Source: a virus. From it: a stretch of 48,436 nt of DNA. Position numbers and translations under genes: made by a program. Of this stretch, positions 38,880 through 47,252 are shown piece by piece; position 1 is the first letter of the stretch; the number at the start of each line of letters is the position of its first letter. The notes under the pieces are model-generated. The model saw only the letters and a program-made list of their open reading frames with translations. It searched no databases and had not been told where the DNA came from. The stretch covers positions 1 to 48,436 of the IMG/VR virus record IMGVR_UViG_3300009285_003636; one strand, given 5' to 3'.

Positions 38880-39971
38880 TTATATAAACCCTTTTTGAAG
38901 ATTTACAAAAGCGCCGACGTCGGAAATGACAGCTTTCTGTTTTTCTTCCTCAATTTTACCGATCACTCCGCCAGCCGGTGTATATCCTTCTACGGCCGGA
39001 AGGTTCGTTGTACCTAACACTTCTTCAGCCGCTCGACCGATCTTCTGAAGATCAAAGGCTTTCTGGCCGGTCAAAGCTTCAAGTTGTCTTTGGGCGTCAA
39101 GATCGCCTCTCTGAGCTCTGATTTCAAGTTCCTTAATTCTCATGTTTGTGACTCGTTGAGTTGACTGTACTACTTCTCCATACTGTTCAGTGCGTCTTTC
39201 TTCTGCCAAAGCTCGAGAGCGCGCGCCAGTGGCAAAAGTTAAACCTTTCTCGGCTGCTTGATCAGCAATAGTCAACAGATCTTCTTCATAAACACTAAGT
39301 TCTTTGCCTAAGAGAGCTTGCTGTTCCAGAGTCAGATATTCCCGACCTCGTTTTAGATCTTCAAAAAGTTCGTCTCTAGTTCGTTTCAAAATTTCCGCTT
39401 TAGTCTGAAAATCAAAATTCTTTTCAGCAATGGCTCCTTGAATTTCCCCTAAAGCAAGAGTTAATACTGATCGGAAATATGGATCGGCAATGGCTTTTGC
39501 TTGAGTAATAGCATTAGCAAAAATTCTAGCTTCTTCTTCGCCCCCGACGGAAATTAAGTTGTAAGCCAAATCAACAAAATCTTTTTCTTCTTGAGTCAAA
39601 GCTTTATAAGCTTCAGTGTTTTTAAAAGCAGCTGATGTTGGGACAGGCTGAGTAATGTTTGTAGGAGAGGTTGATGTAGCTGAAACATTAGGAGCAGGTG
39701 CAGGAGCAAGTTGCGCCCAGACAGAGTTTGTAGCATAAGAAGCAGGAGCAGTCCTTCCCCACTGAGTATTAAATGCTTGAGCTTGTGCCAGTTGCTGTTC
39801 TGGGGTCATCGTAGAAGCTGTATCTTTTACAAAGTCGTAGTCAGAATCTCTCCAGTTAGCTGGGGCATAAGACTGTTGAATATAAAGATTTCCAGACTTA
39901 GCCAAGTCAAAGGCCGCTTTTCCCTCAGGGTCATCTAGGTTATATGTAACTCCCTTAAATACTTCTTGCAT
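38880..39971 (-). CDS. Probable internal virion/ejection protein
   Basis: 363 residues. N-terminus MQEVFKGVTYNLDDPEGKAAFDLAKSG, a Pro/Ala/Thr linker (APAPAPNVSATSTSPTN), then a helical body with coiled-coil character (AEKNFDFQTKAEILKRTRDELFEDLKRGREYLTLEQQALLGKELSVYEEDL) and an IKELEIRAQRGDLDAQ segment. It may be related in build to the 343-residue neighbour. A structural or ejection role follows from position after the fibre gene. Confidence 0.6.
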   Translation of the reverse strand: MQEVFKGVTYNLDDPEGKAAFDLAKSGNLYIQQSYAPANWRDSDYDFVKDTASTMTPEQQLAQAQAFNTQWGRTAPASYATNSVWAQLAPAPAPNVSATSTSPTNITQPVPTSAAFKNTEAYKALTQEEKDFVDLAYNLISVGGEEEARIFANAITQAKAIADPYFRSVLTLALGEIQGAIAEKNFDFQTKAEILKRTRDELFEDLKRGREYLTLEQQALLGKELSVYEEDLLTIADQAAEKGLTFATGARSRALAEERRTEQYGEVVQSTQRVTNMRIKELEIRAQRGDLDAQRQLEALTGQKAFDLQKIGRAAEEVLGTTNLPAVEGYTPAGGVIGKIEEEKQKAVISDVGAFVNLQKGFI

Positions 39972-39991
39972 TTTATTTTATTATACCATTA

Positions 39992-42325
39992 TTAAAAGAA
40001 TATTGTGTTCTCAACAACTAAAGCTAAACCGGCAGTGCCGGCGCTTCCATCACCGGCAGTGCTTGCTCCTCCATTAGTTCCAGCACTACTGGCAGTCTGT
40101 CCACTGCCACCACTACCACCACCCATGCCAGTATCAGGTCCAGCAGAATAATCTGCTACTGAACCAGTAGCGGCGCCACCAGAAACAACAACAGTGCCAG
40201 AATTAGCTGTAAGCGTGTTATAGAGAGCCAGAAAGAATCCCCCTCCACCGCCTCCACCTCCGCCTCCTGATGCTCTGGTAGTACCACCTTGACTTGGAGC
40301 TGTTCCAACTTTACCTGCGACAGAAATACCACTAGCAGTCGTGAAGTTCCAAGCTCCGGCACATTCAATAATCAATGCTCCACCTCCATATCCCCCACCA
40401 CCCGAAGTGACCGTTCCTGCATCCGATCCTGTCGTCCATCCTGCCGCTCCACTACCTCCGCCAGAACCCACAAAAGCGTTAAAGTATTTAGAAATATAAA
40501 TACTTTCTGCGGTGGTTTTATAAGTAAAAGCACCTGTTAGGGCCGCGGAAGCAGTGCCACCCACGTCGGCAGTTGCCTTGATTCCATTACCAGTAGACCA
40601 CATCGTAAAGTCGGTTGTCCCGACTGTTCCGTTATTTCCGTTGGTAGTTCCGTTACTACTTTGAGAAACAGCGGTTCCTCCGGTAGCCCCCATTCCAGAA
40701 GCATCGATAATGGTTGCGGAGGCGGTCAAAGTTACGTTGCCTTGTGATTTCAAAATAATCAGAGTGCCGTTAGCATGAGGATTAGAAAAAGTGAGTTTAG
40801 CCGATCCTGTTAGAGAAATGAGAGTATAGTTTTTAACAACAGATTTTGCTCCTGCAAGGTCAATATCAGTTGTGCCAGACGAAGCGGAAAGAGCTCCGTC
40901 AGAACCGTCACCCCCGAACGTACCTTGACTAGCAGAAGGAATATTGTCTGCAAATACATCAAAAGTGCCAGCAGAGTTATCCCACTTTGCATAAGACCCC
41001 GTAGCGTCATCACCCATGATGACGTCCCCTACGTCTCCGCCGGTAAGAAGAATCTCAAATATTACTGCGGCACTGGCATTGATTCCCTGAAAAGCACTCG
41101 ATGTCATTACGAACCTTGTGCCAGAAGAAGCGGTTTGAATAGTGGCTCCTGTTACTGTTCCTGCGGTGATAGTGCCAAGGTCTGCGGCGATAGCCGAGAG
41201 TTGTGAAACCGTCAGTTTGCCGGCCGTGATCGTAGAAGCGGCAATGTTCCCAGCTACAATCGAGAGTGCTCCGATATTTGCTCCGTCTATCAAGATTTGT
41301 CCCGCTCCGTAGGGAACGAAGTTTGCAGTTATTGTGTTATTTTGTGCCGTTCCTATCAGTCTCTTGTTTGCTCCCATCGCTGTCGAATAGGTGGTAGTTA
41401 CTTGAAGCACAGTCGAAGAAACTGCTGGGTCAAGATAAATATAAGTGAGAGCTACCATATTTCCGGTGTTACCAGCATCAATCGTAAATGTTCGGGCATT
41501 CGAGAAAATTATCGTGCCTGTGGCCCACGCGATTGTGTCGGCATCAGTAACTGAGAAAACAAGGTTATGAGAACATTCCATCAAAGAAATATCCGTTGAA
41601 GTATTGTTAGGTATACCTGCAATAGAAACTCCCGTGATGTCTCCGCCTCGAGTATGGAAATCGCCACCAGCATCTATATAAAAATTAAAAGCATGAATCG
41701 AAGAATTTGACCCATCGGAGTAAATGGTCATATCTCCGGCGTTGGCTGTGTAAGCGGCAAAGTCCTCCGTGCCTGTGTAGATTGAAGTAGAATTTATTGT
41801 CCAACCACCGATTGCTCCTGACGTGGCTGTGATAGTGCCAGTAATAGTTACACCAGTAGCAGTCAAGGCTCCGGCGCTGGAAACTTTAAAAGGAGCCACT
41901 GCAAATGTTGCTGCTCCCATCCACATGTTTCCGTCAACATCAACGTGAAAGGAAGTGGCGTCAGACCCTCCGATATCAAGCAAATCAATACTGACCCCCC
42001 CGACGATGATCAATTCTGTACCTGTCCAGTTTAAATAATCGGTAGTGTTACCGATGTAAAACTTCATTAAACCGTCAGCCTCATCAATACCCAAACGATA
42101 ACCAGTCTCAGTATTATCAAAAGCAGTTTTTCCATTAAAGAGTACTCCTACCGCTTGTTCCAGATCAGAAATAACTTCACCAGAAGTAACGTTCTTAGGA
42201 GCTATCCCTTGCGTAATGACGTTGATAAGTTCCGGAGTTGTTTGTAATGAATTATTTTTAATTAAACTTTTATCAAATCCGAGATCAAGAATATTGTAAC
42301 CAATCTCATCAATAAAAATACTCAT
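39992..42325 (-). CDS. Tail fibre/spike-like protein with glycine-rich tip
   Basis: 777 residues from the ATG at 42325, one base after the upstream stop; a TTG at 42346 is less likely. The N-terminus resembles an attachment domain. Residues about 150-470 are beta-repeats of fibre type (SSAGALTATGVTITGTITATSGAIGGWTI; SIVAGNIAASTITAGKLTVSQLSAIAADLGTITAGTVTGATIQT), as in phage and prophage fibres. The C-terminal ~180 residues are Gly/Ser-rich (GSGGGSGAAGW, ASGGGGGGGGGGFFLALYN), a style found in adhesins and phage tips. It probably binds the host surface. Confidence 0.75.
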   Translation of the reverse strand: MSIFIDEIGYNILDLGFDKSLIKNNSLQTTPELINVITQGIAPKNVTSGEVISDLEQAVGVLFNGKTAFDNTETGYRLGIDEADGLMKFYIGNTTDYLNWTGTELIIVGGVSIDLLDIGGSDATSFHVDVDGNMWMGAATFAVAPFKVSSAGALTATGVTITGTITATSGAIGGWTINSTSIYTGTEDFAAYTANAGDMTIYSDGSNSSIHAFNFYIDAGGDFHTRGGDITGVSIAGIPNNTSTDISLMECSHNLVFSVTDADTIAWATGTIIFSNARTFTIDAGNTGNMVALTYIYLDPAVSSTVLQVTTTYSTAMGANKRLIGTAQNNTITANFVPYGAGQILIDGANIGALSIVAGNIAASTITAGKLTVSQLSAIAADLGTITAGTVTGATIQTASSGTRFVMTSSAFQGINASAAVIFEILLTGGDVGDVIMGDDATGSYAKWDNSAGTFDVFADNIPSASQGTFGGDGSDGALSASSGTTDIDLAGAKSVVKNYTLISLTGSAKLTFSNPHANGTLIILKSQGNVTLTASATIIDASGMGATGGTAVSQSSNGTTNGNNGTVGTTDFTMWSTGNGIKATADVGGTASAALTGAFTYKTTAESIYISKYFNAFVGSGGGSGAAGWTTGSDAGTVTSGGGGYGGGALIIECAGAWNFTTASGISVAGKVGTAPSQGGTTRASGGGGGGGGGGFFLALYNTLTANSGTVVVSGGAATGSVADYSAGPDTGMGGGSGGSGQTASSAGTNGGASTAGDGSAGTAGLALVVENTIFF

Positions 42326-42326
42326 A

Positions 42327-43754
42327 TCATTTTGAAGATTCTTCAATATTTATATTGGGAAAATCTAGGCCCCTCAACTTAATCTGCTCTCCAGTAGTCG
42401 AATCCACTACTCGAAACTCAAAGACCCGAGCCCGAAGCGGTTTATTAATCAGTACTTCCGTCACAATATCTCCAAGAGAACCGAAGGCTTCCCATTGTCC
42501 GTAATCAAGCCGTCTCTGAATTTCTGCTCCTCGAGTACCGTCAGAATGAACCACAATCTTCTCGTTTATAGTTTTATATTTACCACGATCACCGAAGTCA
42601 AATTCCGGAGACTGCAGAATATAAGTGATAGCCTGATTGTTATAATCACTATTTCCAGAATTGAGTTGCTGTACTTGTCCATCATCATCTCCGCCTACAA
42701 TCACAAGATCATCACCAGTAAGGTATTGAGACAAGAACTGAAACTGATTAGCGTAACGAAGAGGAGCCCAAGCTCCACTATCAATATGATAACGTAAAAC
42801 CACATTAGTATATGTTTCCGTAAAGCCACGATCAAAATTTACTGTAACGTTTCCGACAGACCAATAAATATGTTCGTTGTCGCTCCAGCCATTAACATCT
42901 TCATAAAAAGAACTAGCCATGCCTTCAACGATTCTTTGAACCGGACGTGAGATAAGTTGCGGGTATCCACCATTCGTCTCATAAAATCCTTTCGGACCAT
43001 AGAAGAAGTAGTTTCTCCCTCGCGCTCGCACAATACTTTCGTTTGATTGCGTACCGATGTTAACCAAGTCTTCAGGAAAAGCCGAGTCAAAATTCCAACG
43101 CTTAAGCGATCGTTGTTTATAAAGCATCAGATACCCCGGTACTTTATTCAAACCCTGAAGAGTGCCACCACCGTCTTCTTGTTCCGCTTGCAGAGATCCT
43201 GAACCAGCAGCAGTCCAACTGACTGTCCCGCTCAAAGGAGTAGCTGTGTAATAAATCCGATCAGTTACAGCACAATAAACTCGATCCTTGAACTCTATCG
43301 GGAACTGTGCTCCGGCCGGTACTCCACCCACTCCTAACGGCCCCCCAGAAGAAGCCCAACTGCCACCGTTATAAGCTCGAGCTACCACTCCATTGAGCAT
43401 CAGTGTTGTATTAAGAAAAGTGGCAAAACGCATCTTAGCTGTAGTACTTAGACCACTGAGAGAAGTAGCCCCGGTTACAGCGTTATAGATAACTCCATTA
43501 AATCCGGCAAAAAGTACACTACTGGCAACAGTAGTATCAAGATGCTGGAAAAGACCTTGACAATTATTTCCGGCAGAAAGTTGAGTACCAATGATGGTCG
43601 TACCTTCACGCGAGACGGCTTCTCCAAGCACTTTATCGAAAAGGAGGTTCATCGAGAACGGCACCGAGTTCGGGATAGTAATATCAGAAGAAACTGCTTG
43701 GATATTACCCGCAGAGACGTCTCTCCACTTGACTGTTTTCTCTAACTTTGCCAT
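42327..43754 (-). CDS. Tail nozzle/stabilisation protein (gp10-like beta-propeller)
   Basis: 475 residues, almost all beta. Repeated blocks such as GLFQHLDTTVASSVLFAGFNGVIYN, TLMLNGVVARAYNGGSW, IEFKDRVYCAVTDRIYYTATP, GYLMLYKQRSLKRWNF and NYFFYGPKGFYETNGG look like propeller blades. P22 gp10 and T7 gp12-like nozzle proteins of short-tailed phages have this build and stabilise packaged DNA under the portal. It follows the adaptor gene and precedes the fibre gene, the expected order. Confidence 0.7.
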   Translation of the reverse strand: MAKLEKTVKWRDVSAGNIQAVSSDITIPNSVPFSMNLLFDKVLGEAVSREGTTIIGTQLSAGNNCQGLFQHLDTTVASSVLFAGFNGVIYNAVTGATSLSGLSTTAKMRFATFLNTTLMLNGVVARAYNGGSWASSGGPLGVGGVPAGAQFPIEFKDRVYCAVTDRIYYTATPLSGTVSWTAAGSGSLQAEQEDGGGTLQGLNKVPGYLMLYKQRSLKRWNFDSAFPEDLVNIGTQSNESIVRARGRNYFFYGPKGFYETNGGYPQLISRPVQRIVEGMASSFYEDVNGWSDNEHIYWSVGNVTVNFDRGFTETYTNVVLRYHIDSGAWAPLRYANQFQFLSQYLTGDDLVIVGGDDDGQVQQLNSGNSDYNNQAITYILQSPEFDFGDRGKYKTINEKIVVHSDGTRGAEIQRRLDYGQWEAFGSLGDIVTEVLINKPLRARVFEFRVVDSTTGEQIKLRGLDFPNINIEESSK

Positions 43755-43759
43755 AAGGC

Positions 43760-45214
43760 TTATTCACTATACGGCTCTCTTCTGATGCCCGAACGATAAT
43801 TAATTTCGTTTATTTTAGGAGCCATTTTGTATTTTTGTCCGGAGACTTCCGTTCGAATTGCAGACTTTAAAGTATCACCGAAAAGCTTAAAATCTCCGTC
43901 ATCCAGATCTTCCTTACCATTATTGCGCCAGTAATTCTTTCCTTGCCAAAGTAACCAGTACCGAACCATATCAAAACGCGGGGCATCAATAGTGTCCGCT
44001 TCCGAATCAACCGCCGTGGCCTCTTCATTGTAGTCCATCGTGACGTTCTTATTTATCCAAGTAGAATCTACCAACGGCCAAATACGGATGCGACCACTTC
44101 TGACGTTAAAATATCTCGGCTGACCTTCCTGTTCATCCTGCCAGACGTTCTGATCAACAACGTGGGCTGCGCCAATAGCTCCAGCACCAGATGCCGGGAC
44201 GCCGGTCAGAATCCCCGCAGTTGCCGAACGTGTTACTCCAGTATAAGTAATAGCGTCAAGAGTATTTGAACTGTAAACGTTTACAGTCCCCGAGTCGTCA
44301 AAGTCATAAGAATTGTCAATCTCAAGAGTCGTTCCACCCACCACCGCAAGTGTACGCACTTGCGTATGTTTAGCGTCATTCATCGCAGCCTCAAATTCTT
44401 TTTCATCAAGCGGTTTTAAAGGTCTGTCCAGACCGCCAATCTTTACTTGAAGAACCGACTTATTTGTTTCATCATCATAAATATCCGCAGGAAGTGCAAA
44501 ATCAAAGACTCCTCGAGCCGTTTGCCCGATCACATAATCCGCAATTAAGTAACGACTCCAGCGCTTAAGTTTTCCTTGAACGTAGCGCAGACACGCATTG
44601 ATCTCATCCATCGCTACCTGTTTTGAGAACGTTTCGTTCCATTCCTGACCAAGCTTGCGACGCACAGATTCAAGCACATAACCGACTTCGTCTTCGGCAA
44701 AAGTGACTTCTACTTGTCCCCACGGAATAGCGTCCGAATAAAGCAAGTTGACGGAATTAATACTGTCAATAAATCGCCAATAGTAAAATCCTGATGTCTG
44801 TGTCGTGTCATCGTAAAAGTTTCGAACAAGGGTCGGATCGATGTTCTGAGCCGCCGCCAGCGCCGTCAACGTAGAATCATCTGAATTAGCGTTTACTTCT
44901 GTAGCGGAACTATAGAATCGGACTGTATTCGCTCTAATGATGTAGATCACCGTACCAGCCGGATGAGGCTCCACAAGACCCGCCGCTACCAACGTCACGG
45001 TATTGCCTGACGGCGCCGTAGAGGCAGAGGTGACGACAATCTCAGCCGACTCGTTGCCGGGGAAACGAAAAAACAAAATATTGTCAATAGCCGCACCGGT
45101 AATACTTTTTACAGTAATAGACGTAGCGCCAGCGGCAACGTCAGCGTCGAGAATAAGCGTTTCTGCTCCATCGAGGAGTTCACTTATGTCAGAGTATATG
45201 CGGCGAACTGGCAT
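43760..45214 (-). CDS. Head-tail adaptor-like protein with N-terminal Ig-like extension
   Basis: 484 residues. The first ~120 form a beta domain (AGATSITVKSITGAAIDNILFFRFPGNESAEIVVTSAS). From about 170 a helical connector body starts (VGYVLESVRRKLGQEWNETFSKQVAMDEINACLRYVQGKLKRWSRYLIADYVI), then FALPADIYDDETNKSVLQVKIGG and GRIRIWPLVDSTWINKNVTMDYNEEA, phrases typical of gp11/gp4-type adaptors or tail tubular A proteins (LPADxxR, IxxxPxxxxx..xYxxxP). It likely sits between portal and nozzle. Confidence 0.6.
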   Translation of the reverse strand: MPVRRIYSDISELLDGAETLILDADVAAGATSITVKSITGAAIDNILFFRFPGNESAEIVVTSASTAPSGNTVTLVAAGLVEPHPAGTVIYIIRANTVRFYSSATEVNANSDDSTLTALAAAQNIDPTLVRNFYDDTTQTSGFYYWRFIDSINSVNLLYSDAIPWGQVEVTFAEDEVGYVLESVRRKLGQEWNETFSKQVAMDEINACLRYVQGKLKRWSRYLIADYVIGQTARGVFDFALPADIYDDETNKSVLQVKIGGLDRPLKPLDEKEFEAAMNDAKHTQVRTLAVVGGTTLEIDNSYDFDDSGTVNVYSSNTLDAITYTGVTRSATAGILTGVPASGAGAIGAAHVVDQNVWQDEQEGQPRYFNVRSGRIRIWPLVDSTWINKNVTMDYNEEATAVDSEADTIDAPRFDMVRYWLLWQGKNYWRNNGKEDLDDGDFKLFGDTLKSAIRTEVSGQKYKMAPKINEINYRSGIRREPYSE

Positions 45215-45226
45215 GATAGTTTATTT

Positions 45227-45475
45227 TTATTCATTTTTTTTATCATCCTTATCACCCTCGCCACTGTCTCCTCCGGCTCTTAATTCCTTAATTTTTTCTT
45301 TCAACTTTTCATTCTCTTTTTCCAACTTTTCATTCTCTTTTTCCAACTTTTCAACCTTTTCTTCTAACTTATCCATTCCCACTAACATCGGAATCTGTCC
45401 TCTTTGTTCTTTAGGAAGCCTTCCTATAGCTGCTAACTTTTGCCAATCCGGTTTTCCCGCAGTAATTTTAGTCAC
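45227..45475 (-). CDS. Coiled-coil protein with heptad repeats
   Basis: 82 residues. The central KLEEKVEKLEKENEKLEKEN then EKLKEKIKELRAG is a regular leucine-zipper, encoded by near-perfect 21-base repeats. The N-terminal 30 residues (DWQKLAAIGRLPKEQRGQIPML) may be a small binding domain. The start overlaps the HNH stop by eight bases. Likely an oligomeric assembly helper. Confidence 0.6.
   Translation of the reverse strand: MTKITAGKPDWQKLAAIGRLPKEQRGQIPMLVGMDKLEEKVEKLEKENEKLEKENEKLKEKIKELRAGGDSGEGDKDDKKNE
45302..45364. repeat. 21-bp tandem repeat, three units (third diverged)
   Basis: Units start at 45302, 45323 and 45344. The first two are identical and the third differs in its second half. 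They encode the heptads of the coiled-coil protein, so copy number could vary between isolates. Confidence 0.75.
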
Positions 45476-45992
45476 TTGATACTGACACTAAAGCCTGAAA
45501 TTCAGACTGTAGTCGTTTCTCTTCTTCCTTCCTTCTCGGATGATGGAAGTGACATAGTGTAATGCCATTATTAAGCTGATAACGAAGTTCAGGATAATCA
45601 GCCCATCGTAAAATGTGATGGACCTCCAACTGTCCAGAACAATCCCCATTAGATATTCTACACTTAAAGCTATCTCTCACAAACACAGACTTGCGCCAAA
45701 GAACATATTCAGGACTAAAAAGCGAATGATAACTTCTGACATCCACTCCTCCTCTATAATTCCACGGTCTTACTCCTTTCTTAAATTCAGTAAACACTGC
45801 ATAACGCCTACCCTTTCGAGCATCACTTATTCTTTCTCGAACAGATTCAGTATGAGTCTTTCCAAAAAATGGATTTAATCCTCCCACATTCTTTTTTAGA
45901 CTGATACCATAACATTTTTGAGAACAAAATTTAGCCATTTTCTTATATTTAGAAACAAAACCTTTTTTACACTGTTGACAAATTTTATTCAT
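45468..45992 (-). CDS. HNH homing endonuclease with NUMOD3-like motif
   Basis: 174 residues. An N-terminal zinc-finger-like part (MNKICQQCKKGFVSKYKKMAKFCSQKCYG) is followed by GGLNPFFGKTHTESVRERIS, the NUMOD3 DNA-binding motif of GIY-YIG/HNH homing enzymes. The HNH core is VFVRDSFKCRISNGDCSGQLEVHHILRW..NNGITLCHFHH. It is a free-standing selfish or accessory nuclease in the tail region. Two-base spacing to the upstream gene suggests it inserted without disrupting the operon. Confidence 0.85.
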   Translation of the reverse strand: MNKICQQCKKGFVSKYKKMAKFCSQKCYGISLKKNVGGLNPFFGKTHTESVRERISDARKGRRYAVFTEFKKGVRPWNYRGGVDVRSYHSLFSPEYVLWRKSVFVRDSFKCRISNGDCSGQLEVHHILRWADYPELRYQLNNGITLCHFHHPRRKEEEKRLQSEFQALVSVSSD

Positions 45993-45994
45993 AG

Positions 45995-46711
45995 TTACTC
46001 TCTTATTGTATCACTAAATTCTTCCACACTATCAACTAACGGCCTATTTTCCTTCATCAACATTCTATCCTTGGGAAACTTGGTATTCCAGCCCCGTTCC
46101 ACCCTTCGTTCCAGCCGCATCAGATCCCGGGCCTTATTTTCTAGAAACTCCTGATACTCCTGAAGCTCGAGCTTCTTACCGGACAAAGACTCACTCTCAC
46201 TACTGATAGTTGTCAAAAGTTCTGCCAGTTCTTTTTCTTTTAAATCAAGTTCAACCTTTAAGTCATTTAAATTTTTCTTCTTAACTGTAATTTCATTATC
46301 AGTTGACTGCATAACACCCTCAAGGTGAGCCCGTCTAACAGTCAACTCTCTTTCAATAGACTCTTTTGTCTTAGACAAAACACTTGTCTGTTCAATCAAC
46401 TTTATTTGTTCCTGCTTAAGAGATTCATTACTGCGCCCGAGTAGAGACTCCTCCTCTTTCAATTTAGGAATAAAGGAAACAAGGGTCTGATATTCTTTTA
46501 ATGTCAAAACAACTTTACTCAAATCTTCGTTTTCTTCGTCAATCATCTCACCAGTAATCTTTGATCGTACATTCTCAAGAAATCGAGTCTCAAATCTTAG
46601 AGCATTTAATTTTGCTTCTTCTTGCGCCACCGCCACTTGAAGAATAGCGATCGTTTTTCCTGACTGATCCTGAACTCCACTTAAACTGTTTCTAGGATGA
46701 ATAAGAGTCAT
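45995..46711 (-). CDS. Long coiled-coil protein
   Basis: 238 residues, helical throughout: repeated E/K/L heptads (KLKEEESLLGRSNESLKQEQIKLIEQTSVLSKTKESIERELTVRRAHL..). No membrane segment. Phage tail-assembly or structural tether proteins look like this, but a specific name is not supported. It directly follows the 41-residue gene (one base between ATG and the stop). Confidence 0.6.
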   Translation of the reverse strand: MTLIHPRNSLSGVQDQSGKTIAILQVAVAQEEAKLNALRFETRFLENVRSKITGEMIDEENEDLSKVVLTLKEYQTLVSFIPKLKEEESLLGRSNESLKQEQIKLIEQTSVLSKTKESIERELTVRRAHLEGVMQSTDNEITVKKKNLNDLKVELDLKEKELAELLTTISSESESLSGKKLELQEYQEFLENKARDLMRLERRVERGWNTKFPKDRMLMKENRPLVDSVEEFSDTIRE

Positions 46712-46837
46712 TTAACTTTTTCCCATATTATTAGTCGTCGACACCGTGATAGCCACCGCCACCGCTACCACTGCTTCGGGGTGAGTATTGCAGATGCCCC
46801 AAACATATTTATAACTATAAGATATTTGAGGTGTCAT
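46712..46837 (-). CDS. Tiny protein in a coupled membrane-protein string
   Basis: 41 residues, MTPQISYSYKYVWGICNTHP then EAVVAVAVAITVSTTNNMGKS, a weakly hydrophobic Ala/Val segment. Its ATG overlaps the preceding stop (ATGA) like the two upstream starts, and its stop abuts the next ATG, which supports real translation. Unknown role. Confidence 0.45.
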   Translation of the reverse strand: MTPQISYSYKYVWGICNTHPEAVVAVAVAITVSTTNNMGKS

Positions 46838-47073
46838 TTTAGAGTTTTTTGTATGATAAGTTTGTCCAATTTTTCTTCTATGCGGGACAAATCTTTTCTA
46901 AGCTCTTGATAATGTAACATTTCTCTTTCTTCATTCACTTGGACTTGTGTATTAACATCTCCAAGTTTGTTGTTTGCTGTCGCCCAAGAAGTGAACGCTG
47001 AAGCGGTGATAATACCTAAAGCTCCGATTAAAGCTGTCATTATGTTTATCTGTCCTCTGTTAAAGTTTTTCAT
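46834..47073 (-). CDS. Small membrane protein with helical tail (holin-accessory-like)
   Basis: 79 residues. The N-terminal span is NIMTALIGALGIITASAFTSW, and the C-terminal tail (NTQVQVNEEREMLHYQELRKDLSRIEEKLDKLI) is a coiled coil. The build mirrors the 66-residue protein at 34518-34718. Start coupled by ATGA. Candidate spanin/holin helper. Confidence 0.5.
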   Translation of the reverse strand: MKNFNRGQINIMTALIGALGIITASAFTSWATANNKLGDVNTQVQVNEEREMLHYQELRKDLSRIEEKLDKLIIQKTLK

Positions 47074-47252
47074 CCTTTTCCTTGATTAGTTTCGTGAGGT
47101 ATCTGATATTCTGGCGAGAAGTTTTGCTCTATCTTCGGCAAGATTGGTTCGTTTGCAAAGAATTTATAAATTACAAAGGCGAGCGAGAAAGCGATTGTTC
47201 CTAGAATTATTATCGTAGCTGTTCCTAAATAAATGGTTCGGAGATTTTTCAT
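47070..47252 (-). CDS. Small single-span membrane protein
   Basis: 60 residues from the ATG at 47252, chosen because it overlaps the upstream stop (ATGA); a longer start at 47303 adds 17 unsupported residues inside the LamG gene. The span is TIYLGTATIIILGTIAFSLAFVIYKFF, with an acidic/polar tail (EQNFSPEYQIPHETNQGKG). Second member of the coupled string after the LamG-like gene. Confidence 0.5.
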   Translation of the reverse strand: MKNLRTIYLGTATIIILGTIAFSLAFVIYKFFANEPILPKIEQNFSPEYQIPHETNQGKG

